From positions 184,932 to 248,931 of the forward strand of contig NZ_JACSQS010000004.1 in the NCBI RefSeq assembly GCF_014836545.1: DNA of 64,000 nucleotides, in the 5' to 3' direction. The position numbers were made by a program, and so were the translations under genes. Each line of letters begins with the position of its first letter. Position 1 is the stretch's first letter. This DNA comes from Stenotrophomonas lacuserhaii (GTDB lineage: Bacteria; Pseudomonadota; Gammaproteobacteria; Xanthomonadales; Xanthomonadaceae). Shown one piece after another: positions 18,721 through 26,731 of this stretch. The notes under the pieces were generated by a model. It had not been told where the DNA came from, made no database searches, and worked only from the letters and a program-made list of their open reading frames with translations.

Positions 18721-19599
18721 ATGAAACTCGCCATCCTTTCGCGCAACAGCAAGCTGTACTCCACCCGCCGCCTGGTGGAGGCCGCGCGCAGCCGGGGCCA
18801 CACGGTGCGCGTGCTCGATCCGTTGCGCTGCTACATGCGCATCGCCGCCGATGGTTTCAGCATGCATTACAAGGGGCGGCCGATGACCGGGGTGGATGCG
18901 GTGATTCCGCGCATCGGCGCCTCGGTGACCCGCTACGGCACCGCCGTGCTGCGCCAGTTCGAACTGATGGGCGCGCGTACCCCCAATCCCTCCGATGCCA
19001 TCCTGCGTTCGCGCGACAAACTGCGCGCGCACCAGCTGCTGGCAGCCAAGGGCATCGACATGCCGATCACCGTGTTCGGCGACAACCCGGATGACACCGT
19101 CGACCTGCTGTCCATGCTGGGCCCGCCACCGCACGTGGTGAAGCTCAACGAAGGCACGCAGGGCAGGGGGGTCATCCTGACCGAAAAGGCCAGTGCCTCG
19201 CGCGGCATCGTTGATGCCCTGCGCGGCCTGTATGCCAACTTTCTGATGCAGGAGTTCATCGGCGAAGCCCAAGGCGCCGACCTGCGCTGCCTGGTGGTCG
19301 GCGACCACGTGGTGGCGGCCATGCAGCGGCAAGCGCCGGAGGGCGACTTCCGCTCCAACCTGCATGCCGGTGGCACCGCCCAGGCGGCCAAGGCCAGCCG
19401 AGCCGAGGCGCAGGTCGCGGTGAGATCGGCCAAGGCGCTCGGGCTGAGCGTGGCGGGGGTGGACCTGATCCGCTCCGCGCGCGGTCCGCTGGTGCTGGAA
19501 GTGAACTCCACGCCGGGGCTGGAAGGGGTTGAAGGGGCGTGCAAGGTCGATATCGCCGGACGCATCATCCAGCACGTCGAAAAAATCGTAAGTCGTTGA
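18721..19599 (+). CDS. rimK: RimK-family ATP-grasp ligase (ribosomal protein S6 glutamate ligase)
   Basis: A 292-aa protein matching RimK in length and motifs: [31 protein letters not shown], the ATP-grasp loop [30 protein letters not shown] and the Mg-binding [10 protein letters not shown]. RimK adds glutamate residues to the C-terminus of ribosomal protein S6. The frame is open for about 100 codons upstream, but the ATG at 18721 begins the conserved domain. It stands alone; rimA/rimB partners known from Pseudomonas are not beside it. The preceding 18426-18720 stretch holds promoters at most. Confidence 0.94.
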   Translation: MKLAILSRNSKLYSTRRLVEAARSRGHTVRVLDPLRCYMRIAADGFSMHYKGRPMTGVDAVIPRIGASVTRYGTAVLRQFELMGARTPNPSDAILRSRDKLRAHQLLAAKGIDMPITVFGDNPDDTVDLLSMLGPPPHVVKLNEGTQGRGVILTEKASASRGIVDALRGLYANFLMQEFIGEAQGADLRCLVVGDHVVAAMQRQAPEGDFRSNLHAGGTAQAAKASRAEAQVAVRSAKALGLSVAGVDLIRSARGPLVLEVNSTPGLEGVEGACKVDIAGRIIQHVEKIVSR

Positions 19600-19731
19600 A
19601 TACGTGCGTAAAATCGCTTCTCTTTTCTCGTGAGACGCCGGTTTAACGACCCTTTAATCGGCACTGACGTAATGTGCATCAAACCGCAGCTCTGCCTCAT
19701 CAGCAGGATCGGTATCGGGATATGAAACTTC

Positions 19732-19762
19732 AGACCCGGACGGAGACGTCCGGGTCTTTTTT
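19732..19762 (+). terminator. Rho-independent terminator (rimK or a small RNA)
   Basis: A perfect 10-bp stem AGACCCGGAC / GTCCGGGTCT (19732-19741 with 19748-19757), a 6-nt loop, then a run of T to 19762. It lies about 130 bp after the rimK stop, with an AT-richer stretch between, so it may end a separate small transcript rather than only rimK. Confidence 0.92.
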
Positions 19763-19848
19763 ATGCGACCGCCCATGTCGCAAGCGACTCGCTTGATCGA
19801 CCCGCCCATCGCTCGTACAGTTGGGTTTCGTTCATGGAGGAAGCACAG

Positions 19849-20343
19849 ATGAAGTCAGTTCTGATTGCAGTATTCGCCGTTGCGTTCGGTGTGGCCGGTG
19901 TCGCCCACGCGAAGATTGATTCCAAGCCCGCTCGCGATTCCGCGCTGGTGCAGCTGGATGTCGAAGAATCGGTCTCCCAGCAGCTGGCCCGCGTGGAAGG
20001 GGCGCTGCACAGCGAGCAGTACAGTGAGATCGGCGTTGAGGACAAGAGCAAGGTCAACGCGGCCATCGCGCGCATCCGCGACAACCTGGGCGAACACCAG
20101 ACCGTCGAACAGGCCAATCCGGCGGAGCGCACCGCGATCTTCAACGATCAGGAGCTGATCAACACCATCCTGACCCGTGCCCATGCGGACAGCCGGATGG
20201 TCTGCCAGCGCGAGCGGCTGACCGGCAGCAACCGCCATACCAATGTGTGCATGACCGTCGCCCAGCGTCGTGAGGCGCGCGAAAACAGCGCCGACGCCCT
20301 GCGCAACTACAACCGCGTCAACCCGAAGGCGGGCACGCTCTGA
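19849..20343 (+). CDS. Secreted protein of unknown family, tandem paralogue A
   Basis: A 164-aa exported protein with signal peptide 1-21 (…VAGVAHA|K). The ATG at 19849 has GGAGG 8 nt upstream. The mature part is helical and polar: QLARVEGALHSEQYSEI, then VEDKSKVNAAIARIRDNLG, and a C-terminal block SRMVCQRERLTGSN…NVCMTVAQRR with two cysteines (119 and 134) that could form a disulfide. The next gene encodes a clear paralogue with the same blocks and the same 15-residue cysteine spacing. I do not recognise a function. The conserved C-x-RE-x-x-TGS...VC-x-T block looks like a family signature. It follows a strong terminator and so has its own promoter. Confidence 0.85.
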   Translation: MKSVLIAVFAVAFGVAGVAHAKIDSKPARDSALVQLDVEESVSQQLARVEGALHSEQYSEIGVEDKSKVNAAIARIRDNLGEHQTVEQANPAERTAIFNDQELINTILTRAHADSRMVCQRERLTGSNRHTNVCMTVAQRREARENSADALRNYNRVNPKAGTL

Positions 20344-20364
20344 GCTGCGGCGGTACCTTGCTTT

Positions 20365-20397
20365 GAACGGGCGCAGGAGGGCCTGATGCGCCCGTTC
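20365..20397 (+). terminator. Terminator-like hairpin between the two secreted paralogues
   Basis: GAACGGGCGCA (20365-20375) pairs perfectly with TGCGCCCGTTC (20387-20397) around an 11-nt loop. Only a short TTCC follows, so it may be a weak terminator or an attenuating structure between the two genes. Confidence 0.55.
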
Positions 20398-20489
20398 TTC
20401 CAGGTTTACGCCGCGGCGGTATTTTCCTTCCTTGATTCTTTCCTCACATGACTCTTACAGTCAGGGAATCTTTCAAGTAGGAGTCCAGA

Positions 20490-20978
20490 ATGAAAACGCT
20501 TCACACCGTGGCCTTTGCCATCGCCCTCGGCTTGACCAGCCTGTCAGCCCAGGCCTACGTGCAGTCCGAATCGGCGGCCGGCAATACCCAGGCGCCGGTC
20601 CAGCTCAACGTGAAGGTGTCCCCCCAGGAGCAGTTGGCCGGTGTGGAGCGCGCGCTGTACAGCGAGCACTACAGCGAAGTGAGCATGGAAGACAAGAGCA
20701 AGGTCAGCGCGGCGATCAACCGCATCCGCACCCGGCTCGGCAACCACGACAGCGTCGAGCAGACCACCCCGCAGGCCCAGACCGACATCCTGAATGACCA
20801 AGCAGTGGTCAATACCATCCTCAGCCGCGCCCATGCGGACAGCCGCATGGTCTGCCGCCGCGAGCGCGCCACCGGCAGCAACTTTCCGGAGCGGGTGTGC
20901 CTGACCGTGGCCCAGCGTCGCAAGATGCAGGAAGATTCCAAGGAGGGCCTGCGTCGCTTCCAGCACACCAATCGGTGA
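20490..20978 (+). CDS. Secreted protein of unknown family, tandem paralogue B
   Basis: A 162-aa exported protein, signal peptide 1-22 (…SLSAQA|Y). ATG with GTAGGAG about 7 nt upstream. It shares with paralogue A the blocks GVERALYSEHYSEV, MEDKSKVSAAINRIRTRLG, the HADSRMVC segment and VCLTVAQRRKMQ; cysteines at 122 and 137. It arose by tandem duplication and both copies look intact. The response regulator/kinase pair follows on the same strand, but 146 bp away, so a functional link is only a possibility. Confidence 0.85.
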   Translation: MKTLHTVAFAIALGLTSLSAQAYVQSESAAGNTQAPVQLNVKVSPQEQLAGVERALYSEHYSEVSMEDKSKVSAAINRIRTRLGNHDSVEQTTPQAQTDILNDQAVVNTILSRAHADSRMVCRRERATGSNFPERVCLTVAQRRKMQEDSKEGLRRFQHTNR

Positions 20979-21124
20979 CCTTGACGCTACCTGCGCGCGG
21001 TTTCGTGTGAAATGTTAATGCCCGGGTCTGTATGGTTGGCGTCAGCCGGCGACAGCCCCCGGGTCGCAACCTGCGGGTTGCGGCCATGCCGACCCCGGCA
21101 CCCCATCATGAAACAGAGGTCCCA

Positions 21125-21802
21125 GTGCGAATTCTCGTCATCGAAGACAACAGTGATATTGCCGCCAACCTCGGCGACTACCTCGAGGACCGCGGCCACA
21201 CGGTGGACTTCGCCGCCGACGGCGTGACCGGCCTTCACCTGGCCGTGGTGCACGAGTTCGACGCCATCGTGCTGGACCTCAACCTGCCCGGCATGGATGG
21301 CATCGAAGTCTGTCGTAAGCTGCGCAACGAAGCGCGCAAGCAGACCCCGGTGCTGATGCTGACCGCGCGTGATTCGCTGGACAACAAGCTGGCCGGTTTC
21401 GATTCCGGTGCCGACGATTATCTGATCAAGCCGTTCGCGCTGCAGGAAGTGGAAGTGCGCCTGAATGCGCTTTCGCGCCGCGGCAAGGGCGTGCAGACCC
21501 GCGTGCTGGAAACCGGCGACCTGGAATACAACCTGGATACGCTGGAAGTGCGCCGCCAGGGCAAGCTGCTGCAGCTCAACCCGACCGCGCTGAAGATCCT
21601 GCAGGCACTGATGGAAGCCTCACCGGCCGTGGTGACCCGCCAGGAGCTGGAAACCCGCGTATGGGGCGAGGAACTGCCGGATTCGGATTCGCTGCGCGTG
21701 CATATTCATGGCCTGCGTGCGGTGGTGGACAAGCCGTTCGAAGTGCCGATGATCCAGACCCGCCATGGCATCGGTTACCGGATCGCCGCGCCGGATGCCT
21801 GA
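21125..21802 (+). CDS. OmpR/PhoB-family response regulator
   Basis: A 225-aa two-domain DNA-binding regulator. Receiver: acidic pair E7/D8, phospho-acceptor Asp51 (VLDLNLPGMDG), Thr80 (LMLTARD) and Lys102 (YLIKPFA). C-terminal winged helix with LNPTALKILQALMEA, SLRVHIHGLRAVVDKPF and the closing RHGIGYRI. GTG start at 21125 with AGAGGT just upstream; an in-frame extension of 31 codons has no family support. Its last codons overlap the kinase gene start by 8 bp, so both form one operon. Confidence 0.95.
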   Translation: MRILVIEDNSDIAANLGDYLEDRGHTVDFAADGVTGLHLAVVHEFDAIVLDLNLPGMDGIEVCRKLRNEARKQTPVLMLTARDSLDNKLAGFDSGADDYLIKPFALQEVEVRLNALSRRGKGVQTRVLETGDLEYNLDTLEVRRQGKLLQLNPTALKILQALMEASPAVVTRQELETRVWGEELPDSDSLRVHIHGLRAVVDKPFEVPMIQTRHGIGYRIAAPDA

Positions 21803-23138
21803 AAACGCAGCACCCAGGCGGGCACGCCGGCGCGGACCTTACCGTCGCCGGCTGCGCAGCCGCATCATCGTCTCTTTCGTGCTGTTGGGCTTCTGCCTGA
21901 CCACGCTGTTTGCGTTCGCCACCAACTGGGCGCGCATGCGGGTGGAAAACCAGCTCGTCGAAGACGTGATGAATCGGAATATCGACGAATATGCGCGGCG
22001 TTTCGCGTCCGATTCCAGTCGTAATCCCGATCTTCCCGTGCAGCAGATGTTCGCCCGGCTGGTCAAGCCGGACCGCTTCGAAGCGCTGCGCCAGGAAGAA
22101 CCCGACTGGTACGAATTCACCGACGGCATCCACAGCGTCAGTGGCACCGATGATAGCGGCCAGCCGTATTCGTACAAGCTTGCGGTGCGCAAGACACCCC
22201 AGGCGTGGTTCTTCCTTGCCTATGACATGACCGAAAGCCTGCGCGGGGAGACGCAGCTCAACCGCGCGCTGTTCCTGTCCGTGCTGGTGTTCAGCCTGCT
22301 GTCGCTGGTGCTGGGCTGGTGGTCGGCATCGAAGGTGATGAAGCCGGTATCGGATCTGGCCAAGCGGCTGCGCGCCTACCGTGGCGGCACCAGTGATCCC
22401 GAACCGCTGGCCCCGCGCTTCCCGGACGACGAAGTCGGCCAGCTGGCGCAGGCGCTGGATGATTATTCGTCGCGGCTGACCGAAGTGGTGCAGCGCGACC
22501 GCGAGTTCAACGCCGACGTCAGCCACGAACTGCGCACCCCGCTGGCCGTGATCCGTGGTGCCACCGAACTGCTGCTGACCCGGCCCGGGCTGGACGAAAA
22601 AGTACTGCAGCGCCTGCAGCGCATCCAGCGTGCCGAGCAGCAGTGCAGCGATCTGATTGGCGCCTTGCTGCTGCTGTCGCGCAACGAGCGCGGGCAGGGC
22701 ACCAGCAACGTGGCGCGAGTGGCCGAGCAGCTGCTGGAGTCGCACCGCGCGCAGCTGGGTGGCAAGCCGATCACGCTGACCCTGGAAGGCGCCCGCGACG
22801 TGATCGTGGACGCGCCGGAGTCTGCGTTGTCGGTGGCGTTGGGCAACCTGATCGGCAATGCGGTGAAGTATTCGCAGGACGGCGAAGTGCGGGTCAACGT
22901 CGGCAACAATGCCGTATCGGTGGCCGACAGCGGCCCCGGCCTGAGCGAAGAAGACGCCGCCAAGCTGTTCCAGCGCGGCTACCGCGGCACCCATGCCGGC
23001 CACTCGCAGGGCGGCGGTATCGGCCTGTCGATCGTCAGCCGCCTGTGCGACCTGTACGGCTGGCAGGTGAGCGTGCGCCCCGGCGGCGACCGCGGCGTAG
23101 TGGCCACCCTGACCTTCGCCCCGAAGCTGCTCGGCTAG
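21795..23138 (+). CDS. Sensor histidine kinase (partner of the preceding regulator)
   Basis: A 447-aa inner-membrane kinase. A very basic N-terminus (RRARRRGPYRRRLRSR), TM1 (IIVSFVLLGFCLTTLFAFA), a periplasmic domain of about 130 residues with RRFASDSSRNPDLP and WYEFTDGIHSVSG, TM2 (ALFLSVLVFSLLSLVLGWW), HAMP, HisKA with ADVSHELRTPLAV (phospho-His about 244), and HATPase (NLIGNAVKYS, VADSGPGLSEEDA, GGGIGLSIVSRLC). Its start overlaps the regulator stop. The stimulus is unknown. Xanthomonas relatives of this layout act in stress and virulence control, but a specific name is not justified. Confidence 0.94.
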   Translation: MPENAAPRRARRRGPYRRRLRSRIIVSFVLLGFCLTTLFAFATNWARMRVENQLVEDVMNRNIDEYARRFASDSSRNPDLPVQQMFARLVKPDRFEALRQEEPDWYEFTDGIHSVSGTDDSGQPYSYKLAVRKTPQAWFFLAYDMTESLRGETQLNRALFLSVLVFSLLSLVLGWWSASKVMKPVSDLAKRLRAYRGGTSDPEPLAPRFPDDEVGQLAQALDDYSSRLTEVVQRDREFNADVSHELRTPLAVIRGATELLLTRPGLDEKVLQRLQRIQRAEQQCSDLIGALLLLSRNERGQGTSNVARVAEQLLESHRAQLGGKPITLTLEGARDVIVDAPESALSVALGNLIGNAVKYSQDGEVRVNVGNNAVSVADSGPGLSEEDAAKLFQRGYRGTHAGHSQGGGIGLSIVSRLCDLYGWQVSVRPGGDRGVVATLTFAPKLLG

Positions 23139-23149
23139 CCCGGAAATCG

Positions 23150-23230
23150 GTAGTGACGGCCGCTGGCCGTCAGGTTTTGCCTTTGCCCTTGCCCTTGGTA
23201 CGTGACGACCGTCGGTCGTCACGTACCTAC
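23150..23230. repeat. REP elements (SMAG-type)
   Basis: GTAG at 23150 with TGACGGCCGCTGGCCGTCA, and an inverted GTGACGACCGTCGGTCGTCAC palindrome ending GTACCTACC. They separate the kinase gene from the convergent toxin-antitoxin pair. Confidence 0.85.
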
Positions 23231-23255
23231 CGCCACGCTTGCACTCGTCGCGGCT

Positions 23256-23561
23256 TCATAGGATGGCCTGCAGGCCCCGGTCGGCAATGATGTTGAGCAA
23301 CTTCAGGGCAGGGCCTGCGGGATGGGTCTCGCCCTGTTCCCACTTTCGGATCGTGGACACGGACGTGTGCAGGTGAAGCGCAAAGACTGGCTGGCTGAAC
23401 CTCAGTTCCTCCCGCAGCCGCTTGATGTCGGCCGCACTGAAGTTCCTGACCGGTGGCGGACACATCGCGTCGAACTCACGCATCGTGAGCTTGCTGATCG
23501 CGCCCATGTCCTGCAAAGCCTGCATGTCGCCGCGCAGCGATTCAATCAGTCTGCTAGTCAC
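23256..23561 (-). CDS. HTH (Xre/HigA-like) antitoxin
   Basis: A 101-aa protein. The C-terminal half is a helix-turn-helix of the type seen in MqsA/HigA-like antitoxins: IKRLREELRFSQPVFALHL, then SVSTIRKWEQGETHPAG, then ALKLLNIIADRG. The N-terminal part probably binds the toxin. Its start overlaps the toxin gene end by 8 bp, giving the toxin-first order of higBA-type modules. It should neutralise the toxin and repress the operon through the palindrome at 23941-23959. Confidence 0.88.
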   Translation of the reverse strand: MTSRLIESLRGDMQALQDMGAISKLTMREFDAMCPPPVRNFSAADIKRLREELRFSQPVFALHLHTSVSTIRKWEQGETHPAGPALKLLNIIADRGLQAIL

Positions 23562-23925
23562 ACCGCACCTCCAACAATATGCCGCACCTGAGTGCTTTGG
23601 CTAGATCCAAGGGCTCAAGGTTCAGCAGTGCCTTACCCGCGAACTGCATCGCCTTTCGCTCTTCAGGGGTGATATTTGCCCTCTCATTCTTCGCGTAACC
23701 ATGCAGGAAAACATATCGCTGACCGATGCGCGCTGAGATCAGGGTTCGATAGCCGCCACTCTTCCCGCAACCGGCACGGCCGATCCTCTTCTTGAAAAGC
23801 TGACCGCCCAGATCAACGTCGAACAGTCCGCACCTCAGTTCCTCAACGGCCTTGCACAAAGCCGCGTCGGGGAGCTTTTCGCTATGTTGCCACCGCGAAA
23901 AATCACGTCGTTTGAGAACAACCAT
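23554..23925 (-). CDS. RelE/HigB-superfamily toxin
   Basis: A 123-aa basic protein of the RelE/ParE superfamily (the COG4737-like branch): LGGQLFKKRIGRAG, GGYRTLISARIGQRYVFLHG, then YAKNERANITPEERKAM. Such toxins cleave mRNA on the ribosome, or at least block translation. The ATG at 23925 was chosen because the perfect palindrome at 23941-23959 lies directly upstream; an open extension of 13 codons would run into this operator. Local base composition is lower in GC than in the neighbours, which suggests acquisition. It overlaps the antitoxin gene. Confidence 0.85.
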   Translation of the reverse strand: MVVLKRRDFSRWQHSEKLPDAALCKAVEELRCGLFDVDLGGQLFKKRIGRAGCGKSGGYRTLISARIGQRYVFLHGYAKNERANITPEERKAMQFAGKALLNLEPLDLAKALRCGILLEVRCD

Positions 23926-23940
23926 TGCCGCTTCGCCAAG

Positions 23941-23959
23941 TGTACCCGAAACGGGTACA
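23941..23959. promoter_or_regulatory. Putative operator of the toxin-antitoxin operon
   Basis: TGTACCCG-AAA-CGGGTACA, a perfect 8-bp inverted repeat with a 3-bp centre, ends 15 bp upstream of the toxin start. Position and symmetry fit a binding site for the dimeric HTH antitoxin. The assignment is inference. Confidence 0.75.
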
Positions 23960-24308
23960 GTCATTGCGCCATCGCCAGGAGTGGAGTGGCTGCTGTTCGG
24001 ACGAATGTGCGGCGGTGGAGGATCCTGCCTCCATCGGGCAACTGCTTACGTTTCGGTCGTGTAACCGGTGAGCCAGCGTGCTCGCACTGCGGTTACGCCT
24101 GCCGTAAGGCGCCGGCGCTTAGCTCGCTTCGCCCTTGCCTTTGGTGGGTGACGACCGTTGGTCGTCACGCCCTTGGCCGCTGGCCGTCAGGGCCCTGCCG
24201 CTGCGCTCGCCGAGCAGGGCTTGGCGCTACCGTCGATCTTTCACCAGCTCGCACAGCGTGCGCGCGTGCCGTACGCTTCAGGCCAAGAGCACTGAAACAG
24301 GAGGCGGG
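23960..24308. other. Gap of about 350 bp, REP-bearing, no gene seen
   Basis: After the operator there is about 180 bp of moderate-GC sequence without a supported gene. A REP cluster (about 24144-24233) follows, and then the leader of the next gene with AGGAGG just before 24309. Confidence 0.5.
24144..24233. repeat. REP elements (SMAG-type)
   Basis: GGTGACGACCGTTGGTCGTC followed by a GGCCGCTGGCC unit and a CGCTCGCCGAGCAGGGCTTG palindrome ending CGCTACC; three units head to tail or inverted. Confidence 0.8.
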
Positions 24309-25223
24309 ATGCGATGGAAAGCAGCAGCCGTGGCACTGGCCTGTGTAATAGCATCAGGTGCTGTTGCATGGCGCGTACACGAAGAACCTTCTTCCACAAT
24401 GCCTTCGCTGAACGCCGCCGAATCACCGCCGACCAAAGGCGTGTCCGAACCGGCGCATGAAACGCAGGCAGTGAACGGCCCGGATACCTTGGCCGAGTCC
24501 CGGGCGACCGCGTTCTGGCGTAGCCACCAATCAGCAGACCTTTCGGCCCTGCAATGGCAGGCTGACCAAGGCAATGCGATTGCCCAGCGTGAGCTCGGCC
24601 AAGCGTACCTGCGATGCTTGCCAGCGCTCGCGAGCCCGGCGGACGACTACCTGCGAAGCGCGCGCAGCATGGCAGCGAATCTCTCGACTGCAGAAGAACG
24701 CGCACTGCTCGTCGGGGCTGCACAATTTCGTCTCCAACAATGCCAGTCACTGGATGGTGGGCAGCGCGTTCCTGCAGAGGCGGCCGCGCTCTGGATCGAT
24801 GCCGCCGCAACCCGAGGGGACGTACCTGCGCAGGCGATGGCGGCGTTCCGTTCATCGGGCGAAGGCAGGCCCGAGCGCATTGCTGCCGCGTGGGAGCGCG
24901 CATTGCGGGAGGCCGATGGGCGCGCCCTGCATGCCCTGTTGGGCAGCGAAGACAGTGCCGGCTTCACCCGCCACCTCGGCACTGTGGTCAAGCCAAATGA
25001 CGCCTTGGCGGTCATGTCGGTTGTCGCGTGCAGAATGGGAGCGGCCTGCCAACCTGGCGGGGAGGTCATGCTGGAACTCTGCCTCAACGCTTTCCACTGC
25101 AGCGACCGTAGTTTCGAGGAGTTGATTTTCCAGCCCGGTGAGCTTGGTGATCGAGAACTCGCGATAAGGGCGCAGATCGATTCCGTCGTGCGCGTCATCG
25201 TACGTATGCAGGCGCTGGATTGA
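24309..25223 (+). CDS. Membrane-anchored or secreted protein of unknown function
   Basis: A 304-aa protein with an N-terminal hydrophobic segment (MRWKAAAVALACVIASGAVA) that is a signal peptide or anchor. ATG at 24309 has AGGAGG 4-5 nt upstream; the longer frame starts inside a REP and is rejected. The segment ALQWQADQGNAIAQRELGQA resembles a single Sel1/TPR-like repeat, and later parts are helical with several cysteines (CRMGAACQPGG, LCLNAFHC). I do not recognise the family. It is flanked by REPs upstream and converges with coaE. Confidence 0.75.
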   Translation: MRWKAAAVALACVIASGAVAWRVHEEPSSTMPSLNAAESPPTKGVSEPAHETQAVNGPDTLAESRATAFWRSHQSADLSALQWQADQGNAIAQRELGQAYLRCLPALASPADDYLRSARSMAANLSTAEERALLVGAAQFRLQQCQSLDGGQRVPAEAAALWIDAAATRGDVPAQAMAAFRSSGEGRPERIAAAWERALREADGRALHALLGSEDSAGFTRHLGTVVKPNDALAVMSVVACRMGAACQPGGEVMLELCLNAFHCSDRSFEELIFQPGELGDRELAIRAQIDSVVRVIVRMQALD

Positions 25224-25250
25224 AGCCCAGCCGAAAGTGGGCGCGGCCGA

Positions 25251-25868
25251 CTACTGGCCGGTCAGCGCCAGCTTCAAATAAGCCCCATGCAACCGCTCCA
25301 CCTGCGCCTGCAGCGCATCCGGGTGCCCATCATTGGCCACTACGTCATCGGCCAACGCCAACCGCTGTGCCCGACTAGCCTGCGCATCGATCATCCGCTG
25401 TGCCAGCACCGCATCATTGCCATCGCGCTGCATCAGCCGGGCAAGCTGCAGGGCCTCCGGCGCGTCCACCACCAGGATCCTGTCCAGCCAGCCATAGGCC
25501 GCACGCCCACCGGCCTCGGTCAGCAGCGGAATCGCCGCGATGGCATAGGGGCCTTCCGCCTGCTCGCATTGCGTGCGCAGCAGCTCGCGGATGGCGGGGT
25601 GGGTGATCGCTTCCAGTGCCTTGCGTTCGGCCACATCGGCAAACACATGGGCACGCAGCCGCGCGCGGTCCAGCGCGCCATCGCCCAGCAGCATGCCGGG
25701 CCCGAACCGTTCGGAAATCATGGCCAGCGCCGGGCTGCCCGGCGCCACCACCGCACGCGCGGCCAGGTCGGCATCGGCGACGGTCACCCCCAGCGCCTCG
25801 AAGCGCCGGCTCACCTCGCTCTTGCCGGAGGCTATGCCCCCGGTCAGGCCGACGACGAACCGGCTCAT
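25251..25868 (-). CDS. coaE: Dephospho-CoA kinase
   Basis: A 205-aa enzyme of the last step of coenzyme A synthesis. P-loop GLTGGIASGKSEVSRRF at the N-terminus, then ITHPAIRELL and the later MIDAQASRAQRLALADDVV block are typical. It overlaps the pilD stop by 4 bp (ATGA), the common pilD-coaE coupling in gamma-proteobacteria, so it is cotranscribed with pilC-pilD. Confidence 0.97.
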   Translation of the reverse strand: MSRFVVGLTGGIASGKSEVSRRFEALGVTVADADLAARAVVAPGSPALAMISERFGPGMLLGDGALDRARLRAHVFADVAERKALEAITHPAIRELLRTQCEQAEGPYAIAAIPLLTEAGGRAAYGWLDRILVVDAPEALQLARLMQRDGNDAVLAQRMIDAQASRAQRLALADDVVANDGHPDALQAQVERLHGAYLKLALTGQ

Positions 25869-26728
25869 CGCAGGCCGGCGTATCTCAGGTAGCCGTCAAT
25901 CAGCGGCTCGCCCCACATGAAGACCAGCCAGCCGGCGATGGCCAGGTAGGGCCCGAAGGGAATCGGCGTGGCGCGGTCACGGCCCCGGCTGTAGAGCCAG
26001 ATCGAGCCGACCACGGCACCCACCACCGAAGAGAGCAGGATGATCGGCAGTACGCCTTTCAGCCCGCACCACGCGCCCAGTGCGGCCAGCAGCTTGAAAT
26101 CGCCGTGGCCCATGCCTTCCTTGCCGGTCAGCTGTTTGAAGATCCACCACACCGACCACAGCGACAGGTAGCCCACCAGTGCGCCCAGCAGGGCAGGCTT
26201 GGCGGGCATGTACAGATTGTCGACCGCGCCGATCAACCCCAGCCACATCAAAGGCAGGGTCAATTGGTCCGGCAGCAGCTGGGTGCGCATGTCGATGCCC
26301 GACAACGCCACCAGGAAACAGGACAGCACGATAGCGCCAAAGCCTTGCCAGCCGAAGCCGAACTGCCACACGCTGGCGAGCACCAGCACGGCGGTCAGCA
26401 GCTCCACCAGCGGGTACTGGATGGAGATCGGGGCCTTGCAATGGCGACACTTTCCGCCTTGGATCACCCAGCTGAACAGCGGGATGTTCTCGTACCACGA
26501 CAGCTTGTGCTTGCAGTGCGGGCAGTGCGAAGGCTCCACCACGATGCCCGGCGGCGGCGGCTCGTAGATGTCCTCCTGCTCCAGCACCTCGTGCGCGTCG
26601 CGCTTCCACTGCCATTCCAGCCGCTTGGGCAGGCGCAGGATGACGACGTTGAGGAAGCTGCCGAGCAGCAACCCCAGGCCGGCCGCGGCGGGGTAGCCGA
26701 GGACCGGATGCTGGTCTAGAAATGCCAT
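25865..26728 (-). CDS. pilD: Prepilin peptidase / N-methyltransferase PilD (XpsO)
   Basis: A 287-aa inner-membrane aspartic protease that cleaves type IV prepilins and type II secretion pseudopilins after Gly and methylates the new N-terminus. The four-cysteine zinc motif CPHC…CRHC lies near residues 67-95. The two catalytic aspartates are in GIDMRTQLLPD and KEGMGHGDFK. It lies 3 bp after pilC and overlaps coaE. It processes the two pilins encoded at 28347 and 28841. Confidence 0.97.
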   Translation of the reverse strand: MAFLDQHPVLGYPAAAGLGLLLGSFLNVVILRLPKRLEWQWKRDAHEVLEQEDIYEPPPPGIVVEPSHCPHCKHKLSWYENIPLFSWVIQGGKCRHCKAPISIQYPLVELLTAVLVLASVWQFGFGWQGFGAIVLSCFLVALSGIDMRTQLLPDQLTLPLMWLGLIGAVDNLYMPAKPALLGALVGYLSLWSVWWIFKQLTGKEGMGHGDFKLLAALGAWCGLKGVLPIILLSSVVGAVVGSIWLYSRGRDRATPIPFGPYLAIAGWLVFMWGEPLIDGYLRYAGLR

Positions 26729-26731
26729 TTG

